From contig CAYVZZ010000137.1 of the NCBI GenBank assembly GCA_964456185.1, positions 1 to 5,531 on the forward strand: DNA of 5,531 nucleotides. The letters are read 5' to 3'. This DNA comes from CAYVZZ01 sp964456185 (GTDB lineage Bacteria > Pseudomonadota > Gammaproteobacteria > Pseudomonadales > Alcanivoracaceae). The notes under the pieces are model-generated. The model worked only from the letters and a program-made list of their open reading frames with translations, was not told where the DNA came from and searched no databases. Shown here in pieces: positions 1 through 5,531 of the stretch; position 1 is the stretch's first letter, and each line of letters starts with the position of its first letter. The position numbers and the translations under genes are program-made.

Positions 1-930
1 TACCAAGCCACCACCTTCAACACCACGAATGGCCGCACACCAGCCAAAATCTTCAAAGGCTTTCGTCAGACGAGCGCCAAAGGCATAGGCAGTATTACAC
101 CAGAGATATTTGGAGTGGTCTGTGCCGTCAACATCTTCTGCAAAGTTGAAGCCTTCAACGGTTTCGCCATCCTTGGGGTTATAAGGCAAACGCCCCAAGA
201 AGCTTGGCAGTGTCAGCCCAACGTAGCGCGAGTCTTCTGATTCACGCAGGGATTTCCACTTGATGTACTCCACGGTATCGAAGATCTTGGCCAGATCACG
301 CGGCTTACCCAGATCAGAGAAGCTTTCGATGCCCATCAAACCCGGATCGGCAGACGAAATAAAGGGCGCGTGGGCAGCAGCGGCCACATGAGACATTTGC
401 TCAACGAAGTACATGTCTTGTGCTTGGCGGCCAATGGCGTAATCGCCAATAAGCGTACCAAAGGGTGCGCCACCAAAGGTGCCAAACTCTTCTTCGTAAA
501 TCTTCTTGAAGAGCGTGCTTTGATCAAACTCGAGCGCCGACTGAAAGTCTTTATTAATGTCTTTCTTGGAGGCGTTGAACACTTTGATTTTCATCGCCGT
601 GCCGGTAGACGTTTGGCTGGTCAGATAATGCAGCCCTCGCCAGCTGCCTTCCAACTGCTGGAATTCTTTGGCATGCATAACCTTGCTGAGCTGCTTGGAA
701 ATCATGTCATCCAGCTCGGCGATGCGCGCGTCGATAGTGCGGCTCAGGTTGTCTGATACGACAACAGTGCCTTCCATCACCTGACGAGCCAGCTCGGAAA
801 TCAGGTCTTTTGCCCGGTCGCGCTCACTGTCGGTATGAGCGACACGGCTCTTTTCAACAATTTGATCAAGCAGAGGTCCTTCAACCTCGGCTTCTGAAGT
901 AGCCGCGGCGGCTTCAGTGGCTGTACTCAT
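1..930 (-). CDS. tssC: T6SS sheath large subunit TssC (VipB family), partial: C-terminal part beyond the left edge
   Basis: TssC is the large subunit of the T6SS contractile sheath. It co-assembles with TssB in the cytoplasm around the Hcp tube, and sheath contraction drives the tube out. The minus strand is open from ATG at 928-930 to base 1, giving 310 in-frame residues of a protein that is usually about 490-500 aa. Family signatures are visible: LEGSWRGLHYL at residues 93-103, GRLPY at 246-250, and WCAAIRGVEGGGLV at 297-310, which ends on the window edge. Residues 1-20 are Ala/Glu-rich and probably flexible. The start is supported by GGGGAG (936-941) five bases upstream and by an ATGA overlap with the tssB stop, implying translational coupling. 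No frameshift or stop is seen in the visible part. The missing end should contain the C-terminal sheath domain. The identification is very secure. Confidence 0.97.
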   Translation of the reverse strand, partial: MSTATEAAAATSEAEVEGPLLDQIVEKSRVAHTDSERDRAKDLISELARQVMEGTVVVSDNLSRTIDARIAELDDMISKQLSKVMHAKEFQQLEGSWRGLHYLTSQTSTGTAMKIKVFNASKKDINKDFQSALEFDQSTLFKKIYEEEFGTFGGAPFGTLIGDYAIGRQAQDMYFVEQMSHVAAAAHAPFISSADPGLMGIESFSDLGKPRDLAKIFDTVEYIKWKSLRESEDSRYVGLTLPSFLGRLPYNPKDGETVEGFNFAEDVDGTDHSKYLWCNTAYAFGARLTKAFEDFGWCAAIRGVEGGGLV

Positions 931-1454
931 GATTGCTCCCCGTCATCATCGCTAGTTTCCGTCTTTACTTCAGCGCCGAGCTGATCAAGCTTTTCAGTGC
1001 TGTTCAGCACATCATTCAACAAGTCTTCCAACTTGTCGCTACCCGATAGCTTATTGCGCAGGTCAGCCAGCTTACTGCGCGCTTCTTGCAGCTTGCGTAG
1101 CGGTTCGACATTTTGCACCACCTGTTCGGGACGAAAATCCTCCAGCGAATTGAAGTTGAGCTCGACACCTATCTCACCTTCACCGGTAATGGTATTTTCA
1201 ACGCGATAGGTAGCGCGTGGCGCCATGCCTTCCATGACATCATCAAAGTTGTCACGATCGATTTCGACAAATTTGCGCTCACGTAGCTTAGGCAGCGGCT
1301 CTTTACGGTTACCGCTATAGTCCCCCATTACGCCAACAACAAATGGCAGCTCTTTTTGTTCAATGGCATCGCCAATTTCAACGTCATATGACAATTGCAC
1401 GCGCGGTGGCCGAACTTTCTGCAACTGCTTCTGGGTGCTTTCTTTTTTAGCCAT
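927..1454 (-). CDS. tssB: T6SS sheath small subunit TssB (VipA family)
   Basis: TssB is the small sheath subunit. It forms the obligate heterodimer with TssC that polymerises into the contractile cytoplasmic tubule. The 175-residue product is close to the usual family length (about 160-175 aa). Signatures in order are RPPRVQLSYDVE at residues 15-26, ELPFVVGVMGDYSG at 35-48 and RKFVEIDRDNFDDVM at 60-74. A helical, charged C-terminal half follows (about 105-160), and the protein ends in an acidic tail (TSDDDGEQS). In the known sheath structures TssB helices pack against TssC. The ATG start has a strong GGAGG at 1460-1464 with a five-base spacer. The gene lies 38 bases after the TPR lipoprotein and overlaps tssC by four bases, so the three genes probably share one transcript. 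No oddity was noticed. Confidence 0.98.
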   Translation of the reverse strand: MAKKESTQKQLQKVRPPRVQLSYDVEIGDAIEQKELPFVVGVMGDYSGNRKEPLPKLRERKFVEIDRDNFDDVMEGMAPRATYRVENTITGEGEIGVELNFNSLEDFRPEQVVQNVEPLRKLQEARSKLADLRNKLSGSDKLEDLLNDVLNSTEKLDQLGAEVKTETSDDDGEQS

Positions 1455-1459
1455 GAGTT

Positions 1460-1464
1460 CCTCC
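1460..1464 (-). promoter_or_regulatory. Ribosome binding site of tssB
   Basis: On the minus strand the bases read GGAGG, followed by a five-base spacer and the ATG at 1452-1454. It is the strongest Shine-Dalgarno match in the left group and fixes the tssB start. It suggests efficient independent initiation of tssB in spite of the upstream lipoprotein gene. Confidence 0.8.
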
Positions 1465-1492
1465 GGTGTTGACTCGGGGTGTCAGGTCGTTT

Positions 1493-2092
1493 TTACAACG
1501 ACTGGAATGGGTTGTAGGGCACCAAGGGCACACTCTTCTGTTCCTTCGAAGTAGCACGCTCATGATGCTGAACTGTTTTAGTGTGGTGCGTTGACGTGGC
1601 CTGCGGCGCAACTAGTGCGTCTTCGCTCAAGACATCACGCATTTGATTCGCCAGCTTTTCGGCACGCTGATAAACGGGACCCGATCCTGCGCCTTTATCC
1701 AGGTAATCCAAAGCTTCGATGGCCACACGCAAACCTGACACTGTCAGAATGCTTTGGGCATCCACATAGGACGGATCACGTTTCAGGGTTTCGCGTGCGC
1801 CTGTAATGGCACGGCCATATTCGTGACGCTCGAAATTAATGTAGGCAATCCGATACCAAGGCTCTGGCTGGGTGGAAATCAAACCCGCCGCCTTCTTGTA
1901 AAGCTTAATGGCCTTGCGTGTATTGCCGTCTGCATAGGCTGCTTTTGCCTCATTCATGGCATCGAAGTACTGCTGGGTGTACATGTCAAAGTAATGTTTC
2001 ATTTCCTCTGACTTGTTGGACGCACAACCTGCCAGCCCCAAAACCAACAGCAACACGACCAACCAAGGTGCACGAAATACAACTGAACGCAC
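1493..2092 (-). CDS. T6SS-linked TPR lipoprotein, accessory component of unknown role
   Basis: The 199-residue product begins with a lipoprotein signal peptide: R2 and R7, a Leu/Val-rich core at 10-20, and lipobox L20-A21-G22-C23. Cys23 would be the lipidated residue. Ala at +2 gives no inner-membrane retention signal, so a periplasm-facing outer-membrane location is likely. Two TPR-like repeats lie at about 43-76 (AKAAYADGN, then KAIKLYKKA) and 77-110 (WYRIAYINFERHEYGRAI, then RDPSYV), followed by more helices to about 155. TPRs usually bind proteins. Residues 162-188 are low-complexity and His/Lys/Thr-rich, ending in VPYNPFQSL. The start is GTG, chosen because GAGGA (2099-2103) lies six bases upstream and the signal peptide begins correctly there. 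It is first in a probable operon with tssBC and diverges from tssJ, so a T6SS accessory role is inferred. Similar lipoproteins accompany Burkholderia-type T6SS clusters, as far as I recall. It is not TssJ, which is encoded separately here. Confidence 0.88.
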   Translation of the reverse strand: MRSVVFRAPWLVVLLLVLGLAGCASNKSEEMKHYFDMYTQQYFDAMNEAKAAYADGNTRKAIKLYKKAAGLISTQPEPWYRIAYINFERHEYGRAITGARETLKRDPSYVDAQSILTVSGLRVAIEALDYLDKGAGSGPVYQRAEKLANQMRDVLSEDALVAPQATSTHHTKTVQHHERATSKEQKSVPLVPYNPFQSL

Positions 2093-2098
2093 TGTATA

Positions 2099-2103
2099 TC
2101 CTC
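2099..2103 (-). promoter_or_regulatory. Ribosome binding site supporting the GTG start of the TPR lipoprotein
   Basis: The minus strand reads GAGGA, six bases before GTG at 2090-2092. No upstream ATG gives a better signal peptide, so this site decides the non-ATG start. Confidence 0.7.
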
Positions 2104-2183
2104 GTTTTTTAACTCACAATTTGATTGAAAAAGCCGCAATCCCTGTTGACTTTTCATGAATTACCGCACAAACGGCGCGAGAG

Positions 2184-2213
2184 ATATTACATGGTTTCAT
2201 TGTTTACTTGCAA
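2184..2213 (-). promoter_or_regulatory. Candidate sigma-70-like promoter for the lipoprotein-tssB-tssC operon
   Basis: The minus strand shows TTGCAA (2208-2213), an 18-base spacer and TAATAT (2184-2189), each matching four of six consensus bases. Transcription would begin near 2177 and leave a leader of roughly 85 bases before the GTG start. Both boxes are imperfect and the surroundings are AT-rich, where chance matches are common. Confidence 0.4.
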
Positions 2214-2224
2214 CTACTCGCATA

Positions 2225-2253
2225 TCACAAAATTCACAGTAATGAGCGTCACA
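2225..2253. repeat. Three TCACA direct repeats upstream of the left-group promoter candidate
   Basis: TCACA occurs at 2225-2229, 2234-2238 and 2249-2253 on the plus strand (TGTGA on the minus strand). The set starts about 12 bases upstream of the putative -35 box of the left-group promoter, which is where an activator could bind. The copies are in direct orientation, so this is not a CRP-type TGTGA-N6-TCACA palindrome. The motif is short and may be chance. Confidence 0.3.
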
Positions 2254-2428
2254 ACATAACCCAGCTGTTTAGATAGTGTCCAGTTATGATTATCCCACCA
2301 GACAAGGGCAATCATATTCGATATTTTATCATTAAATATTCATGTCAATACTAAATATAAACTCGTATGAATGTTACTAGTACTCTCGATGTAAGCATTT
2401 GTCCATCACCCAAAAGATCTGATTGATG

Positions 2429-2473
2429 GCAATGCAAGTCGCTATTTCATAAACAGTTTTTCTTGCAATGCAA
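2429..2473. repeat. Direct repeat GCAATGCAA, two copies
   Basis: GCAATGCAA occurs at 2429-2437 and 2465-2473, with starts 36 bases apart. The second copy extends to TTGCAATGCAA, a near-palindrome (TTGCA-A-TGCAA). Paired semi-palindromic sites in a divergent promoter region could be regulator-binding sites, but no regulator is identified and the function is unknown. Confidence 0.3.
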
Positions 2474-2612
2474 CAACAATAAAAAACGACCACCTTACCA
2501 GAGCACTCTATCAACACCTTCCGCGCTTTTAGAATAAAGATTCATCAATGCCATACCTTAATCTGAAATTAAATTTACGAATAACCCACTTTTTGTGAAC
2601 CTCATCTACTAC

Positions 2613-2621
2613 TAAGGAGGT
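2613..2621 (+). promoter_or_regulatory. Orphan consensus Shine-Dalgarno TAAGGAGGT without a suitably placed start codon
   Basis: These nine bases are fully complementary to the usual 16S rRNA 3' end, yet no ATG, GTG or TTG follows at normal spacing. The nearest start is GTG at 2640, 19 bases after the GGAGG; it opens a 14-codon frame ending with TAA at 2682-2684, in the same frame as tssJ. GAGGT (2617-2621) could pair with ACCTC (2643-2647). It could be a leader-peptide or decayed start signal, or coincidence. Confidence 0.3.
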
Positions 2622-2639
2622 AATTCATCACACAGCTTC

Positions 2640-2668
2640 GTGACCTCTTCCCTTTCTTCTGCTAGCAT
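2640..2668 (+). promoter_or_regulatory. Candidate extended -10 promoter for tssJKL
   Basis: TGC directly precedes TAGCAT (2663-2668), forming an extended -10 motif. GTGACC (2640-2645) lies 17 bases upstream as a weak -35 that matches four of six bases. Transcription would start near 2675, giving a leader of about 34 bases. An alternative -10, TAGAAT at 2530-2535, has no good -35. If this promoter is the real one, the orphan Shine-Dalgarno at 2613-2621 would not be transcribed from it. Confidence 0.3.
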
Positions 2669-2672
2669 ACCG

Positions 2673-2688
2673 GCTCTTTATTAAGAGC
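2673..2688 (+). other. Six-base-pair hairpin immediately upstream of tssJ
   Basis: GCTCTT (2673-2678) and AAGAGC (2683-2688) are perfect inverted repeats around a four-base loop, TATT. The arm ends 20 bases before the tssJ ATG. There is no U-run, so it is not a terminator. It could be an operator or a weak 5' leader structure affecting tssJ translation, whose own Shine-Dalgarno is poor. Confidence 0.35.
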
Positions 2689-2708
2689 AGACTATCAAGA
2701 CATTTGAT

Positions 2709-3422
2709 ATGAATACTTATATCTTGCGCCTTCGCACTATTTCCGCTTTCTTCATTATTGCCATAACACTGGGCTTGGCCTCTTGCGCCAGCAGTGAGGC
2801 AAAGCCGGCTCCCAAGCCGAAAGATCCTTTAATGGTGGTATCGCCCACGTTGCAACAGAAACAGCAGCCAGCGAAACCACAAAAAGACAACAGCTGGACC
2901 GATTCGATTCTCAATGCGGTTGGCATTGAGACGTCAGATAAAGCACAAGAAAAAATCCAGCAACTTGAGCCTTATAAGTTGTTGCTACGTATCTTCACCG
3001 GCACCAATCTCAACGCAGGGCAAGGCAAAAAGGCCATGCCCATGGTGGTCAAATTCTACGCCCTGCGTGATACCAAAACATTCAAAATGACTACCTTTCA
3101 GGGATTTTTAGAAACAGACAAAAATAAAAACATCTTTGGAGACGCGTTGATACAGGCAAAAGAAATCCAGCTGCTCCCCGGAAACAGCTATGCCACGATT
3201 CGCACATTGCCGGCCGACACCATGTATTTGGGCGTAGTGGCCATGTTCCGTACCCCGGCCAAGCATCGCTGGCGCTTTATCTTTAATGTACCGGCCTCTA
3301 TTGCATCCGGTATCACTCTGGGCGTGCATGGCTGCGCCCTGACAACCTCGGCCGGTCATCTGGTGACCAAGCTGGTTGAGCCGCCTTCATCGCTGGCGGG
3401 CATCAACTGTCCAGCCCCTTAA
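2709..3422 (+). CDS. tssJ: T6SS outer-membrane lipoprotein TssJ (SciN/VasD family)
   Basis: TssJ is the outer-membrane lipoprotein of the T6SS membrane complex. It faces the periplasm and binds the C-terminal region of TssM. The 237-residue product has a signal peptide with R7 and R9, a hydrophobic core at 11-23 and lipobox L23-A24-S25-C26. A Pro/Lys/Gln-rich linker (27-60) follows, and then the SciN-type beta-sandwich from about residue 88. Family traits include EPYKLLLRIF (87-96), AMPMVVKFYALRD (109-121), then LLPGNSY and YLGVVAMFR. The protein is longer than enteric SciN (about 180 aa) because of the linker and a C-terminal extension carrying C209 and C234. The ATG is the first possible start, since an in-frame TAA lies at 2682-2684, although its Shine-Dalgarno is weak (AAGA at 2697-2700). 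It leads tssK by 20 bases, and tssJKL is the usual order. Confidence 0.95.
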   Translation: MNTYILRLRTISAFFIIAITLGLASCASSEAKPAPKPKDPLMVVSPTLQQKQQPAKPQKDNSWTDSILNAVGIETSDKAQEKIQQLEPYKLLLRIFTGTNLNAGQGKKAMPMVVKFYALRDTKTFKMTTFQGFLETDKNKNIFGDALIQAKEIQLLPGNSYATIRTLPADTMYLGVVAMFRTPAKHRWRFIFNVPASIASGITLGVHGCALTTSAGHLVTKLVEPPSSLAGINCPAP

Positions 3423-3433
3423 TTTCTGGTAAC

Positions 3434-3437
3434 GAGG
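3434..3437 (+). promoter_or_regulatory. Ribosome binding site deciding the GTG start of tssK
   Basis: GAGG lies five bases before GTG at 3443. The first in-frame ATG, at 3455, is 17 bases away, so the GTG start is favoured. Conserved TssK sequence begins within a few residues of either start. Confidence 0.65.
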
Positions 3438-3442
3438 CTAGT

Positions 3443-4789
3443 GTGAATCAATCAATGAAACTGTTATGGGGCGAAGGACTTTTCCTTTGCCCGCAACATT
3501 TCCAGCGCCAGGATGCTTATCATGAAAGCAACCTGCGTGAGACATCGCGCGCATTAAGCCCTTATGGTTGGGGGGTGCGTCATGTCCAGTTTGATGTCAA
3601 CAGTTTGGCCTCAGGCGTGCTTCGCCCAGTCGAGTTGTCGGTTATCTTCCCGGATGGCGAGCTGTACCAAGCCCCCACCACCGATGAGCTACCGGCTCCC
3701 ATCACACTTGACGATCTGCCGGCCGGCACACAAGAAGTTGTCATCCATTTAGCCTTGCCGCTTTTCCGCGAGCACGGCACCAACTGCAGCAGAGAAGATG
3801 ACGACAATGCAACGCGTTACGTTCAAGAAGACATTTCGGCAACGGATGCGTATTCCGACGCCGACGATGCCAACATCACCTTGCTACGCAAATCGGTACG
3901 CTTGTTAACCGGCGACCAATCGCGTGATGCCTTTGTGACGGTGCCGCTCGTCAAATTAAAGCGATCGGGCAATGGCACCTTTGATCTCGACTCTCATTTC
4001 TTGCCGCCTTCACTTAACCTGCAAGCCAGCCCCGAGCTCAGCAACCAGCTGCGCAGCCTGCTGGATGCCATGCAGGCCAAAGCAGAATCATTGTACGAAA
4101 TGCACCGTGAACCGACGAAAAATATTATCGAGTTTCGCTCGGGCGATGCCGCCTCTTTTTGGTTATTGCACACTTTAAATGGGGGCTTTTCCGGCTTGCT
4201 GCATTTATTGCAGCACCCTGATTTACCATTAGAGCGGTTGCATCAAGAGCTGTCCCGTATTGCCGGCAGTTTGCTTACCTTCTCTACCGAATATCGGCTG
4301 TCCGACCTGCCCAACTATGACCATTTGCAGCCTGCGGACGGTTTTCAGCTGCTCTTCGACATGATTCGTTCGCTGGTTGGCACAGTCATTTCGTCTAATT
4401 ACACCGCCATTCCATTGACCGAGGTCAAGCCATCTTGGCACCAAGGCAATCTCAAGGCGGCCAATCTCAAACCGGGTTGTCGCTTCTATTTGGGCATCAG
4501 TGGCGACGTATCGGCTGCCGAGCTGGTAGAGATCGTGCCGTCACAATTTAAAGTGGGTGCACCAGAAGATGTCGACAAGATTGTCTTATCTGCCTTAGCG
4601 GGCATTCCGCTGGTTCACCAATCACAGGTGCCATCGGCCATTCCGCTCAAGCCAGGCACGACCTATTTTGCGATCGAAGCGCGTGGAACTCTCTACGAGC
4701 GCATGATCAAGGCGGGTGCCATCACCATTTACACGCCCACCAGCGTGCCCGATCTTTCCATTGAACTCATGGCAATTGATCCCTCATGA
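3443..4789 (+). CDS. tssK: T6SS baseplate protein TssK (VasE/ImpJ family)
   Basis: TssK is the trimeric cytoplasmic baseplate component that links the TssEFG wedges to the membrane complex, contacting TssL and TssM. The 448-residue length matches the family (about 440-450 aa). The N-terminal hallmark LLWGEGLFLCPQHFQRQD spans residues 7-24. From homology to known TssK structures, the approximate parts are an N-terminal shoulder (1-175) related to phage receptor-binding proteins, a helical neck (190-310) and a C-terminal head (315-445) that binds the membrane complex. LPNYDH at 289-294, followed by a helix with MIRSLV, is typical of the neck-to-head region. An acidic stretch rich in Asp lies at about 118-142. 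The gene starts with GTG, follows tssJ by 20 bases and overlaps tssL by four (ATGA). There is no sign of damage; a run of six G at 3570-3575 is in frame. Confidence 0.97.
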   Translation: MNQSMKLLWGEGLFLCPQHFQRQDAYHESNLRETSRALSPYGWGVRHVQFDVNSLASGVLRPVELSVIFPDGELYQAPTTDELPAPITLDDLPAGTQEVVIHLALPLFREHGTNCSREDDDNATRYVQEDISATDAYSDADDANITLLRKSVRLLTGDQSRDAFVTVPLVKLKRSGNGTFDLDSHFLPPSLNLQASPELSNQLRSLLDAMQAKAESLYEMHREPTKNIIEFRSGDAASFWLLHTLNGGFSGLLHLLQHPDLPLERLHQELSRIAGSLLTFSTEYRLSDLPNYDHLQPADGFQLLFDMIRSLVGTVISSNYTAIPLTEVKPSWHQGNLKAANLKPGCRFYLGISGDVSAAELVEIVPSQFKVGAPEDVDKIVLSALAGIPLVHQSQVPSAIPLKPGTTYFAIEARGTLYERMIKAGAITIYTPTSVPDLSIELMAIDPS

Positions 4790-5531
4790 CCAAAGTCGAT
4801 ACGTCTTCAACACCCAACGCCACTCCGGCTCCTGCCGAGGAGATGCAGCACAGCTTGCTGGATCTCATGTCGGATGGCTTTTATATGTTGCTGCTTATTC
4901 AACAAGGCCAAGTACCCACCGACATAGACGCTTTTGCCGACGCTGTGCGCCAATTCCTTACGGTGATGGAGCGCTCCGCACACCGCGAAGACATTGCCAA
5001 CGAAGACATTCATGCCGCCAAATATGCCTTTTGTGCCATGGTCGATGAAATCATCCTTAGCTCGGCCTGTGACTTTCGCGAGGAATGGAGCCGCAACCCG
5101 CTTCAATTGGCGCTTTTCGGTGACCACTTGGGCGGCCAAAACTTCTTTGTCCGTTTAGAAGAATTACGCGCCCAGGGACAACCCCGTTTAGCGTCGCTGG
5201 AGGTGTACCATTATTGCTTGCTACTAGGCTTCCAAGGCAAGTATCGCATCGAAGGCGGCGAAGAGTTGGGCTATATCACAGCGCGCTTGGGCGATGAGAT
5301 CATCTACCTAAAAGGCAAGCGCACCGATTTCGCTCCCCATTGGACTCGACCGGACAAGATTAGCCACGCCTTGCGGCGTACTGTACCGGTATGGGGCATC
5401 GCCTGTATTTTAGGAGTCGTCTCCTTACTGGGCTATTCCGTTTTGCTTTACTCGCTCACCACGCATACCCACCAGCATCTTAGCGCTTATCACCACATTA
5501 TTAAAATGCCCGCCAAAACGGCCAGCATTAC
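4786..5531 (+). CDS. tssL: T6SS inner-membrane protein TssL (DotU/IcmH family), partial: 3' end beyond the right edge
   Basis: TssL is the inner-membrane partner of TssM in the T6SS membrane complex; its cytoplasmic hook domain contacts TssK. The frame is open from ATG at 4786 to the edge, giving 248 codons. A Thr/Pro/Ala-rich N-terminus (1-18) precedes the DotU domain: HSLLDLMSDGFYMLLLI (about 24-40), AKYAFCAMVDEIIL (78-91), then NPLQLALFGDHLGGQNFF. One transmembrane helix lies at about 202-224 (from VWGIACILGV to YSVLLYSL), preceded by Arg/Lys as expected for a cytoplasm-in orientation. The C-terminus is cut, so it is unknown whether the protein stops soon after (short form, roughly 250-270 aa) or carries an OmpA-like peptidoglycan-binding extension. 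The start overlaps the tssK stop (ATGA) with no strong Shine-Dalgarno, which suggests translational coupling. Confidence 0.96.
   Translation, partial: MTKVDTSSTPNATPAPAEEMQHSLLDLMSDGFYMLLLIQQGQVPTDIDAFADAVRQFLTVMERSAHREDIANEDIHAAKYAFCAMVDEIILSSACDFREEWSRNPLQLALFGDHLGGQNFFVRLEELRAQGQPRLASLEVYHYCLLLGFQGKYRIEGGEELGYITARLGDEIIYLKGKRTDFAPHWTRPDKISHALRRTVPVWGIACILGVVSLLGYSVLLYSLTTHTHQHLSAYHHIIKMPAKTASI

Larger units (their letters stand above)
2093..2708. other. Divergent intergenic region between the lipoprotein-tssBC and tssJKL groups
   Basis: This 616-base stretch separates two outward-reading groups. No credible coding region was found. The ATG-initiated frames I read here are under 30 codons and lack a properly spaced Shine-Dalgarno (for example 28 codons from 2156 and 19 codons from 2367). 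Base composition changes sharply: 2311-2400 has 22 G+C of 90 by hand count (24%), well below the flanking genes. The region must contain promoters for both groups; the candidates are listed separately. No rho-independent terminator, tRNA or clear sigma-54 (-24/-12) element was recognised. The length and AT-richness leave room for activator binding or nucleoid-protein silencing, which is inference. Confidence 0.85.

Noticed and set aside
370..756. 128-codon plus-strand open frame opposite tssC
   Set aside because: It lies antisense to strongly conserved TssC coding sequence, and its translation has no recognisable family features. It is a shadow frame.
2156..2242. 28-codon plus-strand ATG frame in the intergenic region
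   Set aside because: It has no Shine-Dalgarno and no recognisable peptide character, and it overlaps the promoter candidate for the left group.
2271..2310. AGTGTCCAG-like sequence resembling an insertion-sequence end
   Set aside because: No matching inverted end, target-site duplication or transposase remnant was seen nearby.
2375..2382. TACTAGTA palindrome
   Set aside because: An eight-base palindrome in AT-rich DNA is readily explained by chance, and its flanks do not extend the symmetry.
2367..2426. 19-codon plus-strand ATG frame in the AT-rich core
   Set aside because: It is very short, with no ribosome binding site upstream and no notable peptide feature.
2426..2441. Possible sigma-54 promoter (TGGCAATGCAAGTCGC)
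   Set aside because: The spacing between GG and GC is 11 bases rather than the required 10, and the -12 TTGC is absent. No other GG-N10-GC with good context was found on either strand of the intergenic region.
3570..3575. Run of six G in tssK as a possible phase-variable tract
   Set aside because: It is too short to suggest programmed slippage and lies within in-frame conserved-looking coding sequence (YGWGVRHV).
4716..5139. Two 110-codon frames, one on each strand, across the tssK/tssL junction
   Set aside because: Both overlap conserved TssL (DotU) sequence in other frames, and their translations are Arg/His/Cys-rich in the way of shadow frames.

Overview
The window is a segment of a type VI secretion system (T6SS) locus from a Gram-negative proteobacterium. 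It holds six genes in two divergent groups around a 616-base AT-rich intergenic region. The assignments rest on recognisable family signatures read directly from the translations. The organism cannot be named from this window. The mid-range GC content of the genes, and a TPR lipoprotein–tssB–tssC group diverging from tssJ–tssK–tssL (an arrangement I recall from Burkholderia-type clusters), suggest a betaproteobacterium or a relative, but this is inference.

Left group, minus strand, read from about 2100 towards base 1: a GTG-started TPR lipoprotein (1493-2092), then tssB (927-1454), then tssC (930 to the left edge, cut after 310 residues). TssB and TssC co-polymerise into the contractile cytoplasmic sheath. 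The tssB stop and tssC start overlap as ATGA, and both genes have good Shine-Dalgarno sequences. hcp and baseplate genes would be expected beyond the left edge but are not visible here.

Centre, 2093-2708: no convincing gene. It holds a plausible minus-strand promoter for the left group, a weaker extended -10 candidate in front of tssJ, three TCACA direct repeats, a duplicated GCAATGCAA, a strongly AT-rich core (24% GC over 2311-2400, counted by hand), a perfect but apparently orphan TAAGGAGGT Shine-Dalgarno sequence, and a small hairpin just before tssJ.

Right group, plus strand: tssJ (2709-3422, outer-membrane lipoprotein), tssK (3443-4789, baseplate adaptor) and tssL (4786 to the right edge, DotU-type inner-membrane protein). 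The spacing is 20 bases between tssJ and tssK and an ATGA overlap between tssK and tssL. TssJ and TssL belong to the membrane complex (TssJLM), and TssK links the baseplate to it. tssM would be expected nearby but is not in the window.

Together the window encodes the sheath, the baseplate-to-membrane connector and two of the three membrane-complex proteins, plus one accessory lipoprotein of unknown role. I see no RNA gene, CRISPR array, insertion sequence or effector/immunity pair. The most open questions are the job of the TPR lipoprotein and the control of the divergent intergenic region.
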